Notes: a model not told the origin generated them from the letters alone. 33,008 bases of DNA from Candidatus Pacearchaeota archaeon (GCA_016196285.1 JACPXY010000019.1:1-33008), one strand, 5' to 3'. Positions 16,882 to 28,321 are shown, numbered from the stretch's first letter. Made by a program: numbers and translations.

Positions 16882-18030
16882 CTAGGTAATCTTCTTCCCG
16901 TCAACATAGACATGCATGCCGCGCTTTCCCAGCTCTTTGATGAAAGCACGATGAGGAATGACTCCTTCAGGTGCGTGAACTCCGGTTTCCTTGATGATTC
17001 CTGAATACAGCATGGATGACATGATGGCAATGGTCCTGCCTGTATCAACATTACTTCCTGCGTCTTCCCATCCAGGAGTTGTTTTTACCACACAGTCGAT
17101 TGCTTTATTGACTTTCTTTTTATTCTTTGTTCCTGACATCCTGACCCATAAATCTTCTGTTTCCTTGTAACCTTGCGGGATTGGGAGGCGTTTCAGGAGA
17201 GCTGTGGTAAAGTCAACAGGGCGTATCTGCTTGCCTGAGATTGCTAGAGTTTTCTCTGAACTGAAACCGAGATTCATAAGCGTATCAAGCACTGTTCGTG
17301 AATGTTCTGGAAAGCCCGCCATGTAATGCACGGTCTTGAGTCCTTTCTTCTTGAAGTAGCGTGGGAATGAGTAGACTTCTGAATGAACAATGCAGTAGAC
17401 TGTCTGTGTTCCGACTGAGCGGAAGTTCATGGTTCCTTTGCATCTGATTCTTGATTCTTTGATGAATCTGCCTTGATGATATGTGGCTGGCGGCTGATTG
17501 AATTCTTCAAAGATGCTCTGTAAAGAATAGGGAATGACGAATTGCTTGATGTTGGAATCCCATGCGAATCCCAAACTAATTTCTTCAACTGTGTCTAGTT
17601 CTTCAAGAACATGCGCTGCCATGACATTTAAAATGCCTGGAGTTGAGCCGCATCCTGTGATGCAGAGAATGCCTGTTTCTTTAAACTTCTGGTGAAGCTT
17701 GAATTGCTGTTCAGTTACTTTCTGCAGACCCCCTAGGTCTGTGCAGGACTTTTTACAGGCAAGGCATGCTTTCATAATCGGAATGTTGAAGATTAGCTCT
17801 GCGCAATTTATCACTATTCGTGCAGATGAGTTTTTTATTGCTTTTATGATTGCCCTTTGATTTGTTAAGTCTATTTTTAGAAAGCCTGCTTTCTTATTAT
17901 TCAACAAGCTCTTGATTCCTTCTGGATTCCTGCCTGCGAGCAAGACTGAGTAGCCTGATTCAAGCAGGTCACGGGCGCAGATTCTTCCCTGCAAGCCGGT
18001 GCCACCAAAGATGATAAAATCGTACTCCAT
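16882..18030 (-). CDS. Saccharopine dehydrogenase-like NAD(P)-binding protein
   Basis: MEYDFIIFGGTGLQGRICARDLLESGYSVLLAGRN; NCAELIFNIPIMKACLACKKSCTDLGG; GCGSTPGILNVMAAHVLE. Start placed at the ATG at 18030, since the longer ORF runs into the divergent gene. Confidence 0.82.
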   Translation of the reverse strand: MEYDFIIFGGTGLQGRICARDLLESGYSVLLAGRNPEGIKSLLNNKKAGFLKIDLTNQRAIIKAIKNSSARIVINCAELIFNIPIMKACLACKKSCTDLGGLQKVTEQQFKLHQKFKETGILCITGCGSTPGILNVMAAHVLEELDTVEEISLGFAWDSNIKQFVIPYSLQSIFEEFNQPPATYHQGRFIKESRIRCKGTMNFRSVGTQTVYCIVHSEVYSFPRYFKKKGLKTVHYMAGFPEHSRTVLDTLMNLGFSSEKTLAISGKQIRPVDFTTALLKRLPIPQGYKETEDLWVRMSGTKNKKKVNKAIDCVVKTTPGWEDAGSNVDTGRTIAIMSSMLYSGIIKETGVHAPEGVIPHRAFIKELGKRGMHVYVDGKKIT

Positions 18031-18091
18031 TGCCTCTTTTTTCTCCAATGCAGTAGGATTATTTAAATACTCGCCCCTTGTGTGATTCTCC

Positions 18092-18619
18092 ATGTTTAAG
18101 ACAGACAAGCATTCTCTTGAGAAGCTATCCTTTATCTTTAGTGAGAAGGATATTGCACGGTTCAAGCGTTTATTTGAGCTGGTGAGCAGAGAAGATATGA
18201 GTACTGTGCCTGCAGAAGAGCTAGAACGATTGTTCCATGGTTTAAATGAGATAGGAAGATTGAAGCTAGACGCAAAGCATTACGCATTTCACGTTGAGGA
18301 TGAATATGCGTATAAACAAGGAGGAGATGCAGGATATGGTGTGGAAGTTTATTTACGGCAGGGAGATGCTTTGGAGAATGAGCTGGTGCTCTCACATCGG
18401 GATTATGTCATGAAAGCAAATGAGCTTATACCTATCTTGAACGAGCGGAAAATTACCAGGCTTTACACTGGACCAATTCCTAAAGGCACTAGTTTCTTAG
18501 GGCTCCCTGAAGAGTGCGATCCTGATGACCCTCTTATCAGGAGTATCTTGCATGAATCTGAAATTATTGATTTTAGAGATGCAGGCATAGAGGTTATTTT
18601 GCTTGAGACGCTTATTTGA
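18092..18619 (+). CDS. Hypothetical protein
   Basis: 175-aa ORF with TTTAAATAC box about 26 nt upstream of the ATG. Confidence 0.65.
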   Translation: MFKTDKHSLEKLSFIFSEKDIARFKRLFELVSREDMSTVPAEELERLFHGLNEIGRLKLDAKHYAFHVEDEYAYKQGGDAGYGVEVYLRQGDALENELVLSHRDYVMKANELIPILNERKITRLYTGPIPKGTSFLGLPEECDPDDPLIRSILHESEIIDFRDAGIEVILLETLI

Positions 18620-18646
18620 CTGATATTTGATATTTTGCAGATTTCT

Positions 18647-19537
18647 TTAATCATTATACACGATGGCCGAACGGTCTGGCGTATGCTGTTCTTCCCAGAG
18701 TGCACGCCACGGCGGTTCATGGCTCGGTGTCTGCTGTTTCCATTTGAGTACGTAGTACGCAAGATCCCACCCATCTCCAAATAGCTCGAATGCATTATTT
18801 CTATCCTCATGCCCTGTGCAGTACCTATCTTCTTCTAGAGAACTTCCAGGATGAGGAAGTTTATCTAGGCGCCTGCATAGTTTAAGGCCAGTCCCTCCGC
18901 AATAGTTTGTAATGTATGCTGGCTGCAGATTCAACCTCTGCAGGATTGTTTCAAAGGGCAGAATCACTTCTCTATCTGAGATAATTGCATAACACGGATC
19001 GATGATTGTTTCAAGCGCTGATTCTCTGCCGTTACCCTTTTCTTCTGAATCACCAGTATGCATCCAGTTCAAGCGAGCCATCTGTGCATGCTCATCCCAT
19101 GAATTGTATGACTCAAGCGGTGCTTCTATCTCTTGTTCTTCCACATGAAAGCATCGTATTCTTCCACGCCCATCTTGTATCTTTTCTGTGTGCTCTTCTT
19201 CTCGCGGACACGACACAAGATCTATGTGGGGCAGCTCAGACTCAAGATAGAGCTCTTCTATAGCCAGCTCATGATACCGTTGTTCGTTGTCGTTGTTTTC
19301 AACTCTCCATTTCTCTATGAATTCCATGAGCTGGGGAATCGCTAACGGCCAGTAGCACGTGTTCAGGCCCCCCCGTCGGATGCTGTCGAGGCAAGAGCCG
19401 AGGTGCTTTCCTTTCATCTTTCCTGATTCCATTAAATATACATACTGCTGTTCAGGTGTACGCGCATCGCGCCATTCATCGGCAGTTTTGGTTATCCCAC
19501 GTAATGCACGAAAGAATGAATGCATGACACTACTCAT
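18647..19537 (-). CDS. Hypothetical protein
   Basis: 296-aa ORF; upstream CTTATAAATC (on the - strand) at typical leaderless spacing. Confidence 0.65.
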   Translation of the reverse strand: MSSVMHSFFRALRGITKTADEWRDARTPEQQYVYLMESGKMKGKHLGSCLDSIRRGGLNTCYWPLAIPQLMEFIEKWRVENNDNEQRYHELAIEELYLESELPHIDLVSCPREEEHTEKIQDGRGRIRCFHVEEQEIEAPLESYNSWDEHAQMARLNWMHTGDSEEKGNGRESALETIIDPCYAIISDREVILPFETILQRLNLQPAYITNYCGGTGLKLCRRLDKLPHPGSSLEEDRYCTGHEDRNNAFELFGDGWDLAYYVLKWKQQTPSHEPPWRALWEEQHTPDRSAIVYND

Positions 19538-19586
19538 AACGCTTTCTTAAATTGAGTGATTTATAAGAATTGTGGTGTTATGAGAG

Positions 19587-19708
19587 ATCAAAAACACGAT
19601 GTGCCACCACGCACTTTAGTGCGTGGTTTGTGATAGGCACTCGTGTTTTGGATGTTCAAGGAACGACCACACCTTAAAAGGTGTGGTTTTCGTCAAGTTC
19701 CTTGACAT
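19587..19708 (-). repeat. Modular nested-hairpin element, copy 3 (short form, modules A and F only)
   Basis: Reverse complement: TCAAGGAACTTGACGAAAACCACACCTTTTAAGGTGTGGTCGTTCCTTGAACATCCAAAACACGAGTGCCTATCACAAACCACGCACTAAAGTGCGTGGTGGCACATCGTG. Confidence 0.92.
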
Positions 19709-19760
19709 AACGATACTATTCTAATAAATGCTTTTTGCTTTCTAATTATGTTTAATGTGT

Positions 19761-21440
19761 TTACCTGCGTTTCTTCTTTTTTGACTTGACTTTCTCTTTG
19801 ACTTCTGGAAGTGATATGGGAATTGGTTTAAGCATCTGCTGGGCTGCTGCGACAATGCTGGTGCTCTCTGTTTTCTCTGATTCAGTATGCTTGAGATGCT
19901 GTGCATAATGCACACAGGTTATTCCTTGAGAGATGAGTTCATGCGTGAGCATCTCACCTATTCCTCCTTCTTCGATATGGTTTTCAAGAATAATCAGTTT
20001 TCCACCATGCTCCTGAATGAAGGCAGCAAGTCCAGATAGTGATAGTGGTTTGATACTATACAAATCAATAAGTGCTGTGGGTATTCTCTCCCGCTTTAAT
20101 AGAGTGTGCGCTTTTAATGCTTCATGCAATGCATATCCTGTGCTGAGTATAGTGAGCTTATCTGCTGGTGAAGATGCAAGGACTTTGTATTCTCCTTGTA
20201 TGAAACTTTCTGTCTCTGTATAAATGAGCGGTGCAGGCTCATTGTTTATTCTGAGATAGGTGAGTCCTTTTTGCATGAATGCATGCTTGATGAAATAGAC
20301 AGCAGCATACGCATCAGCTGGAGAGAAGATGGTTGCAGAAAGAGTGCGTGCAAGTGCAAGATCTGCTGCTGGAGTAGAGACTTCGGCACTAACTATAATC
20401 GGTGCCTGAGCAAGGAAGGCAGCTACACGCAGCTGCGGAAGTGCTACACTAAGCTGAGATTCTGTCAAAGATACCCAGACTTTATTTTTTTGCAGCGTAA
20501 GACCTAAGGCAATTCCTCCACTGCTCTCGGCAAGGTCTCCATCAAGCATGACTGCCTGCGATGAATGGTGTGCTCTGAATTGATGAGCCGCTTGTGCAGT
20601 AGAGACTAGTTCTGTCAGGCGATACTTTATTCCCGAGACTGCAGATTCTTTTATCTCTTTCATTGTGTTTCTTTTAGGCCTCTGTAATTGAGGAAGGTAT
20701 GCTCGCTGTTCAGAAAGCTCTCTGAGTGCATGTATTGCCTCTGATTCAGTAAGTAGATTTCCTGAAGGGATGAATGAGATTCCTTTTCCTGGCTGGATGT
20801 GAGCGAGCATGAGCGTTGGCTTTTCTGATTTGCGTGCGAGTGCATAGGCAGACACAAGTTCTTTATTTTCATGACCATTGACTATCAGGACATTCCAACC
20901 GAGTACTTCCCAATATCTTTTCAACTCTTTGCTCTTTTCTCCTGTGCAGGGAAGTATGAGAAGGATATTTGCAATTTGTTTTCGTACAGTGAAGCGGGCT
21001 GCTTCATAGACACAGGGCAGGATACTCTCAGATTCATTGATGAGCGCGATTGTTCTTCCTGAGCGCTTGTGCAGATGCTGAGCGTACGCACTTCCCACAG
21101 CAATTGCAGGCAGTAATCCTGGAATATATTGAGGCATTAGACTCTGCATAAATGGTTTCTCTTCTTGCTCTTTCCGTGCAGATTTATCTCTATAGATGCC
21201 TAAGCGTGAAAGAAAGATAGATGCAAGTATACTATACTCTGGATTAACTAAGAGTATATCATTATCAGGATTGTTCTGGTTCTTAAGGTCATAACGGAAC
21301 TCTTGAGATATGAACGAGGCGAGAATATCTGTTGCCGCGAGCGAGGAAAGAAGCTGGTTGACAGGTTTTCCTATCATCTCTTTAATGCATTCTCGCCTGA
21401 TTAGTTGTGCGAGCGTTTGCAACTGCCTTGCCTGCCCCAT
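19761..21440 (-). CDS. Transketolase-like protein with degenerate thiamine-diphosphate site
   Basis: N-terminal half aligns by eye with the transketolase PP domain (LAATDILASFISQEFRYDLKNQNNPDNDILLV...GLLPAIAVGSAYA); C-terminal PYR and transketolase C domains (PIIVSAEVSTP; ILSTGYALHEALKA; LIDLYSIKPL). Confidence 0.75.
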   Translation of the reverse strand: MGQARQLQTLAQLIRRECIKEMIGKPVNQLLSSLAATDILASFISQEFRYDLKNQNNPDNDILLVNPEYSILASIFLSRLGIYRDKSARKEQEEKPFMQSLMPQYIPGLLPAIAVGSAYAQHLHKRSGRTIALINESESILPCVYEAARFTVRKQIANILLILPCTGEKSKELKRYWEVLGWNVLIVNGHENKELVSAYALARKSEKPTLMLAHIQPGKGISFIPSGNLLTESEAIHALRELSEQRAYLPQLQRPKRNTMKEIKESAVSGIKYRLTELVSTAQAAHQFRAHHSSQAVMLDGDLAESSGGIALGLTLQKNKVWVSLTESQLSVALPQLRVAAFLAQAPIIVSAEVSTPAADLALARTLSATIFSPADAYAAVYFIKHAFMQKGLTYLRINNEPAPLIYTETESFIQGEYKVLASSPADKLTILSTGYALHEALKAHTLLKRERIPTALIDLYSIKPLSLSGLAAFIQEHGGKLIILENHIEEGGIGEMLTHELISQGITCVHYAQHLKHTESEKTESTSIVAAAQQMLKPIPISLPEVKEKVKSKKKKRR

Positions 21441-21526
21441 TCATTTCATCAACGAAGTGGTTCTTTTTATAGTTTGCTTGATTGTACAGTATTAATTTAA
21501 CCGAACTTATAGGTAAAAGCTTATAA

Positions 21527-21543
21527 AGTAAGATATTCTTACT
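21527..21543. promoter_or_regulatory. Perfect inverted repeat AGTAAGA-TAT-TCTTACT between TATA box and abrB-like start
   Basis: Located between CTTATAAAG and the ATG at 21549. Confidence 0.55.
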
Positions 21544-21548
21544 AATAA

Positions 21549-21755
21549 ATGCATATTACGAAGATGAGCAGTAAAGGGCAAGTGGTTATTCCTCAACAGC
21601 TTCGGGAGACACTGAGACTACAAGAAGGAGATGCGTTTACCATTGTTGCTGAACAGGGAATCATTCTCTTGAGAAAGATACCTTCTGTGGAACGGCATCA
21701 GCAGACACCAGTCCGCCAAAAGGAGATAGGTATGCAACGGAATTATATTCAGTAA
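21549..21755 (+). CDS. AbrB/MazE-type swapped-hairpin DNA-binding protein
   Basis: MSSKGQVVIPQQLRETLRLQEGDAFTIVAEQGIILLRKI. Confidence 0.88.
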   Translation: MHITKMSSKGQVVIPQQLRETLRLQEGDAFTIVAEQGIILLRKIPSVERHQQTPVRQKEIGMQRNYIQ

Positions 21756-21780
21756 AGATACAAAGTAATGGCATCCTATC

Positions 21781-21832
21781 TTTAAATACTTTGTGGTGGC
21801 TGTTACTACCCTATAGTAACATTTAAATACTT
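21781..21832. promoter_or_regulatory. Palindrome TGTTACTA-CCCTA-TAGTAACA flanked by direct repeats TTTAAATACTT
   Basis: Palindrome 21801-21821; direct repeats 21781-21791 and 21822-21832; upstream of the ABC transporter gene. Confidence 0.55.
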
Positions 21833-21871
21833 ATCGGGAGTTGCGCTTATAAGGATGATATGGTGTATGTT

Positions 21872-23629
21872 ATGACAGAGCAACCCTATCCGGTTCGCAG
21901 CTTTTTTGGGGATATCTGGAGATTCCTGAATGGGTATCAGGCTCTTTTCAGCATCTGCCTGCTCGTTCGGCTTGCTTCCGAACTCGGTCCATTTCTTATT
22001 GCTTTCTTGCTCGGAAAAGTTCTTGACTTCTTTACTTCCTACCAATCAGGGGATTCTCTGGCTCTTTTTTATTACCTGGTGGCAGGTATTGCGCTGACAG
22101 GAATTGTGCAGGTGTGGATGCGGACATACTCTAAGACTGCAATTGGAGTTGTCGGTGCTCGTGCACGTCAACGGGCACGCCAGCTTGCTGTTAATAAGCT
22201 CATGGATCTTGAGATGGCATGGCACGAGAGCGAAGATACAGGAAGCAAGATACAAAGAGTAAATGCAGGAAGCCAGCATATTTATCGTCTTTTCTCAAGT
22301 CTTCTTGCAAATAACGGGAGCGTCGTATTCATAGGCATCATCGGCAGTATAGGATTGTTTAGCTTGATTGGGTGGGAGTACGCTCTTTTTGCACTTGTGT
22401 ATGCAGGTATCTACATGAGCATAGAATATTATCATAACCGGAAGCACAGTTATTGGGTCACTGAACTTGCGAAGATTGATGAGAAGATTAGCGGTAAGAT
22501 TCATGAATCGGCCTCTAATGTCTTATCTGTGAAATCTCTTGGGCTGCGAGAACGATTTGAGAAGGCTACGCAGAAACACGAGGATGATTACTATGCTGTG
22601 TGGTATAAAACAAAGACAACTGGCCACAATAAACTAAAGTATACTAAGTCATTTGCAGCTGTCGGCTATGCTCTCTTTCTGATACTTGTAGGGTTTGATT
22701 TCGTACACAGCGCAATTACCCTTGGATCGATACTTGTCTATGCTTCGTATTTCAATAGACTTCGAGATGCGCTCGATAAAATAAGTGAGACAACATCCGA
22801 ATTTATACAGATTAAATCATCTGTTGCTCGCCTTATGACTATTCTCGGCAGGGATGTCTTTGACAGAGAATCATCTTCACTCCTGGCTGTTCCTTCAGAC
22901 TGGAAATCTATAAGATTCGAGAATGTTGATTTCACGTATAAGAATAAAAAAGTACTACGAAACTTTTACCTTATTATCCGTAGAGGAGAACGTATAGGTA
23001 TTGTCGGGCGTTCTGGTTGTGGAAAATCTACACTGGTCAAGCTTCTACTGGGGCTTTACACTCCTCAAAAAGGAAGAATCACTATTGATGGTATTCCTCT
23101 GGAACGGTTCAAGCATAGCTCTCTGACTGCTATCTTGAGCGTCGTGCTTCAGGATTCTGAAATGTTTGCCATGACTTTGGAAGATAATATCACTATCTCT
23201 AGCGATAGAAAAGATGCCTACCTGTTGTCAAAGGCAATAAAAGTTGCCGAGCTTGCGGCAGTTATCGCACGAATGCCTGCTAAGCTGAAGACGCTGATTG
23301 GGGAGAAAGGGTATAAAGTCAGCGGAGGAGAGCGCCAGCGGGTTGGCATTGCACGTGCAGTCTATAAAGATACTTCTATGCTTGTCTTGGACGAAGCAAC
23401 ATCTCATCTGGACAGCAAGACTGAGGCAGCTATTCAAGCACACCTGACGCATGAGCTGCAGGGAAAAACATTCCTTATTGTTGCACACAGACTCTCTACC
23501 TTAAAGAATGTCGATACTATTTACGTGATGGAACACGGTAGGATTATCGAACACGGTTCGTTCAAACAGCTCATCGCAAAGCGTGGAGCGTTTCATCAGC
23601 TTTATACATTACAGCATAAAAAGGCATAA
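21872..23629 (+). CDS. ABC exporter half-transporter (TM domain plus ATPase)
   Basis: Walker A GRSGCGKST, signature VSGGERQRVGIARA, Walker B MLVLDEATSHLDS. ORF-track start 21860; ATG at 21872 (MTEQPYP) fits TATA spacing. Confidence 0.92.
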   Translation: MTEQPYPVRSFFGDIWRFLNGYQALFSICLLVRLASELGPFLIAFLLGKVLDFFTSYQSGDSLALFYYLVAGIALTGIVQVWMRTYSKTAIGVVGARARQRARQLAVNKLMDLEMAWHESEDTGSKIQRVNAGSQHIYRLFSSLLANNGSVVFIGIIGSIGLFSLIGWEYALFALVYAGIYMSIEYYHNRKHSYWVTELAKIDEKISGKIHESASNVLSVKSLGLRERFEKATQKHEDDYYAVWYKTKTTGHNKLKYTKSFAAVGYALFLILVGFDFVHSAITLGSILVYASYFNRLRDALDKISETTSEFIQIKSSVARLMTILGRDVFDRESSSLLAVPSDWKSIRFENVDFTYKNKKVLRNFYLIIRRGERIGIVGRSGCGKSTLVKLLLGLYTPQKGRITIDGIPLERFKHSSLTAILSVVLQDSEMFAMTLEDNITISSDRKDAYLLSKAIKVAELAAVIARMPAKLKTLIGEKGYKVSGGERQRVGIARAVYKDTSMLVLDEATSHLDSKTEAAIQAHLTHELQGKTFLIVAHRLSTLKNVDTIYVMEHGRIIEHGSFKQLIAKRGAFHQLYTLQHKKA

Positions 23630-23707
23630 TGGTCTACGCGCAGGTATCTTCTCGCTGTGAGGTTTAGCTGACACCACATTTATAAAACTCCTGCTTGTTA
23701 GAAGAGT

Positions 23708-25015
23708 ATGGGCGCATTTGTCATCTTCGGGGCTACTGGCGATTTAACAAGGCGCAAACTCTTGCCTGCGCTGGTGCGCTTACAGGAGCATAAGCAGCTT
23801 GTTGATATGAAGATTATCTGTGTTGGCAGACGAGCGTTTGTAACTGAGCAGTATAAGGAATTCTTAAAGAAAAGCATGCCTGCAGTAACTTATGAATCAA
23901 TAGAATCTCTCCCTCTCCAGTATCTTTCTCTTGATTTTTCTGTGCCTGATTCATTTAAGAGTCTGCATCAGGCGTTGGAGTATGCTGATTCACCTTCTAT
24001 CTTCTATCTTGCTACTAATTATCTGCTTTTTCCTGAGATTCTTGCAGGATTGAGAGCTCATGGATTAGAGAAGACGAGTAAGATTGTTTTTGAGAAGCCG
24101 TTCGGTTCTGATAGCAAGTCTGCGCGAAAACTTGATGCTTTGATTCATAGTGTTTTTCCTGAAGAACGCGTGTATCGGATTGACCACTACAGCGCTAAGG
24201 AGACTGTGCTCGATCTCGAAGTGCTGAAATTTACGAATCCTGTATTTGAGGCTGTACTGAACAAGAAGCATGTTGCGCGAATTGAGGTGTGCATTGATGA
24301 AGAGCTGGGAGTTGGAGAGCGTTTAGGATACTATCATGGGACTGGTGCGCTGAAGGATATGGTGCAGAGCCACCTGCTTCAGGTTCTCTCTTTAGTGTTG
24401 ATGAGAAAACCTAAGAATGCAGGAAGCACGGCGCTGCATGACGAGAAATTACGGATACTGAAAAAACTAAAGGTTCTTGATCCCTCCCAGCACTTGCTTG
24501 GGCAGTATGATTCATACCAGCAGGAAGCTGTTCAGGCAGGGCTTCCTGCACGAAATACCGAGACCTTTGCGCGAGTCGCGCTGGAGTGCATGAGTGCAGA
24601 GTGGAAGGGAGTGCCCTTGATTCTGCAGACAGGCAAGAAGCTCCCGCAGAAACGCGGGCAGATTCGCATATACTTCAAACAGATTCCTTCCTTGCTGAAA
24701 GGAGCACTTGCAAATGAGCTGGTGATTGATATCTATCCGAAACAGGATATTTATCTCTTAGTGAATACGCGGAAGCAGGGCATGCGTGATGAAGCAACAC
24801 CGATACAGTTTGAATTCTCACGAGAGAAAGCGTTCGGGCCGAATACGCCTGATGAGTATGCGACCTTGCTAAATGAAGTCTTTCTGGGCAATCAGATGTT
24901 TTTTCCGAGAGGCGATGAAGTATTGGCTGCATGGAAAGTGATTGAGCAGGTTGAACATATGCGGGATAAGATATTGTTTATGAAGTATCCTGATGGAGTG
25001 TATCCTGCTGGATGA
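23708..25015 (+). CDS. zwf: Glucose-6-phosphate 1-dehydrogenase
   Basis: VIFGATGDLTRRKLLPAL, EKPFGSD, RIDHYSAKETVLDL, GYYHGTGALKDMVQSHLLQVLSLV, LQTGKKLPQKRGQIRIYFK. Confidence 0.95.
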   Translation: MGAFVIFGATGDLTRRKLLPALVRLQEHKQLVDMKIICVGRRAFVTEQYKEFLKKSMPAVTYESIESLPLQYLSLDFSVPDSFKSLHQALEYADSPSIFYLATNYLLFPEILAGLRAHGLEKTSKIVFEKPFGSDSKSARKLDALIHSVFPEERVYRIDHYSAKETVLDLEVLKFTNPVFEAVLNKKHVARIEVCIDEELGVGERLGYYHGTGALKDMVQSHLLQVLSLVLMRKPKNAGSTALHDEKLRILKKLKVLDPSQHLLGQYDSYQQEAVQAGLPARNTETFARVALECMSAEWKGVPLILQTGKKLPQKRGQIRIYFKQIPSLLKGALANELVIDIYPKQDIYLLVNTRKQGMRDEATPIQFEFSREKAFGPNTPDEYATLLNEVFLGNQMFFPRGDEVLAAWKVIEQVEHMRDKILFMKYPDGVYPAG

Positions 25016-25063
25016 AATATCTCTGAGCCGAAAGATTTTTAACTCTCTTTCTTTGAGATTCTT

Positions 25064-25447
25064 ATGCACACTGAACAGGATTTTGAGAGAGATGTAGAGA
25101 CGTACCAGCGATGGCTCGATGACATAGGCAAGGCGAAAGCTCTGCGGGAGAGGTCATTTATTCGATCTGTCATCGATCTTTTTAATCTCACACCCAGCAC
25201 ACCAGCACATCCTATTCGTGGGCGTGCTGATTTGTCTGAAACACAGCAGACTGCAGTTGGTCATGGCGTCGATTACCGCGTTCTTGAGCGCAAATTTAGA
25301 GATATCGCTGAAGGCAGGCGCACAGGAGATATTTCTCCTGAAGAGGCTCGGTTAATGATATCATTAGCACATGAAGGATATGAAGCATGCAAACATACCT
25401 ATATTGTTAACTCAGTGTATGCTATACACGTGCAACAGGATGATTGA
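25064..25447 (+). CDS. Hypothetical protein
   Basis: 127-aa ORF with TATA-like sequence upstream. Confidence 0.6.
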   Translation: MHTEQDFERDVETYQRWLDDIGKAKALRERSFIRSVIDLFNLTPSTPAHPIRGRADLSETQQTAVGHGVDYRVLERKFRDIAEGRRTGDISPEEARLMISLAHEGYEACKHTYIVNSVYAIHVQQDD

Positions 25448-25460
25448 ACTTTATTGTTTC

Positions 25461-25500
25461 TTAATACACTAAAGTCTTGCCTTAGGAATAAAACTAGGCA
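25461..25500. repeat. Short intergenic element related to 14911-14954
   Basis: TAATACACTAAAGTCTTGCC vs TAATACACTAAGGTCTTGCC (19/20); hairpin TGCCTTAG/CTAGGCA. Confidence 0.5.
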
Positions 25501-25618
25501 GGAAAGAGATTCTAAAGTAGAATGTATGCAGAAAATAATTAACTGATGCTCGACTATAAAATCTTAGTTGTATGAGATAACAATAGTCTTTATATACTGT
25601 CTACATATTCATAATTTT

Positions 25619-26080
25619 ATGAGTGGTTTGAAACAAAAACTTGGCAAAATAGCGATAGGATTGAGTGTAACTTCGGCTTTATACCTCGGATTAGTAATAT
25701 GGAATTATGTATCTAAGATTAATTCTGCTCATCTGGTAGAGAAAGCATATTTATCACTTCAGGAACAAGCTGAACTAATAAGTGAAGATTTAGGATTTAT
25801 TCAAACTGAAAGAGAGAATTATGTCTTGGAATTTACAGAAATGAATGTACATGGAGTAAGACCTAATCATAAACAGATTATGGAACGTGCAGAGATGAAT
25901 ATGCATGGACAAACTCCTACTATTGAACAAAGAAGCTATATCGCTGACTATGCATTAATAAATGAGTGTCTTAGGTCCAGAGAATTAGAATTAAAAATTA
26001 AAGAAGCCCAACTTTTGGATAATATCAATAATTTAGAGCCTTCATATTTTGAAGCATTAAGAACCCTTAGGAAATACTAA
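25619..26080 (+). CDS. Hypothetical membrane-anchored protein
   Basis: N-terminal hydrophobic segment then charged helical region. ORF-track start 25568 is a TTG; ATG at 25619 follows TTTATATA. Confidence 0.6.
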   Translation: MSGLKQKLGKIAIGLSVTSALYLGLVIWNYVSKINSAHLVEKAYLSLQEQAELISEDLGFIQTERENYVLEFTEMNVHGVRPNHKQIMERAEMNMHGQTPTIEQRSYIADYALINECLRSRELELKIKEAQLLDNINNLEPSYFEALRTLRKY

Positions 26081-26095
26081 ATTAAAAATGCTCTT

Positions 26096-28048
<1,953 letters not shown>

Positions 28049-28052
<4 letters not shown>

Positions 28053-28321
28053 GATATCACCTTCGCTACAATGTCTTTGTAATCAAGAATCAGATGCTTC
28101 TCGCCATTAAGCTCGAATTCCTCGCTGGAAAAGCCGGTATAGAGAATATGGTCTCCTACTGCAAGAGGAAGGGGCTTTCCATCTTTCTCTCCGCATGCTA
28201 CGATAATGCCTTCTTTCTTCTCCTGACTGCCTTTCGGGAGAATCAGGCCTGACTTGGTTTTCTCTTCTGCCTGCTTGAGCTGCTTGATAAGCACGCGTTC
28301 ACCTAAAGGTATAATGTTCAT
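28049..28321 (-). CDS. groES: Co-chaperonin GroES
   Basis: IIPLGERVLIKQLKQAEEKTKSGLILPKGSQEKKEGIIVACG...VGDHILYTGFSSEEFELNGEKHLILDYKDIVAKV. Confidence 0.95.
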
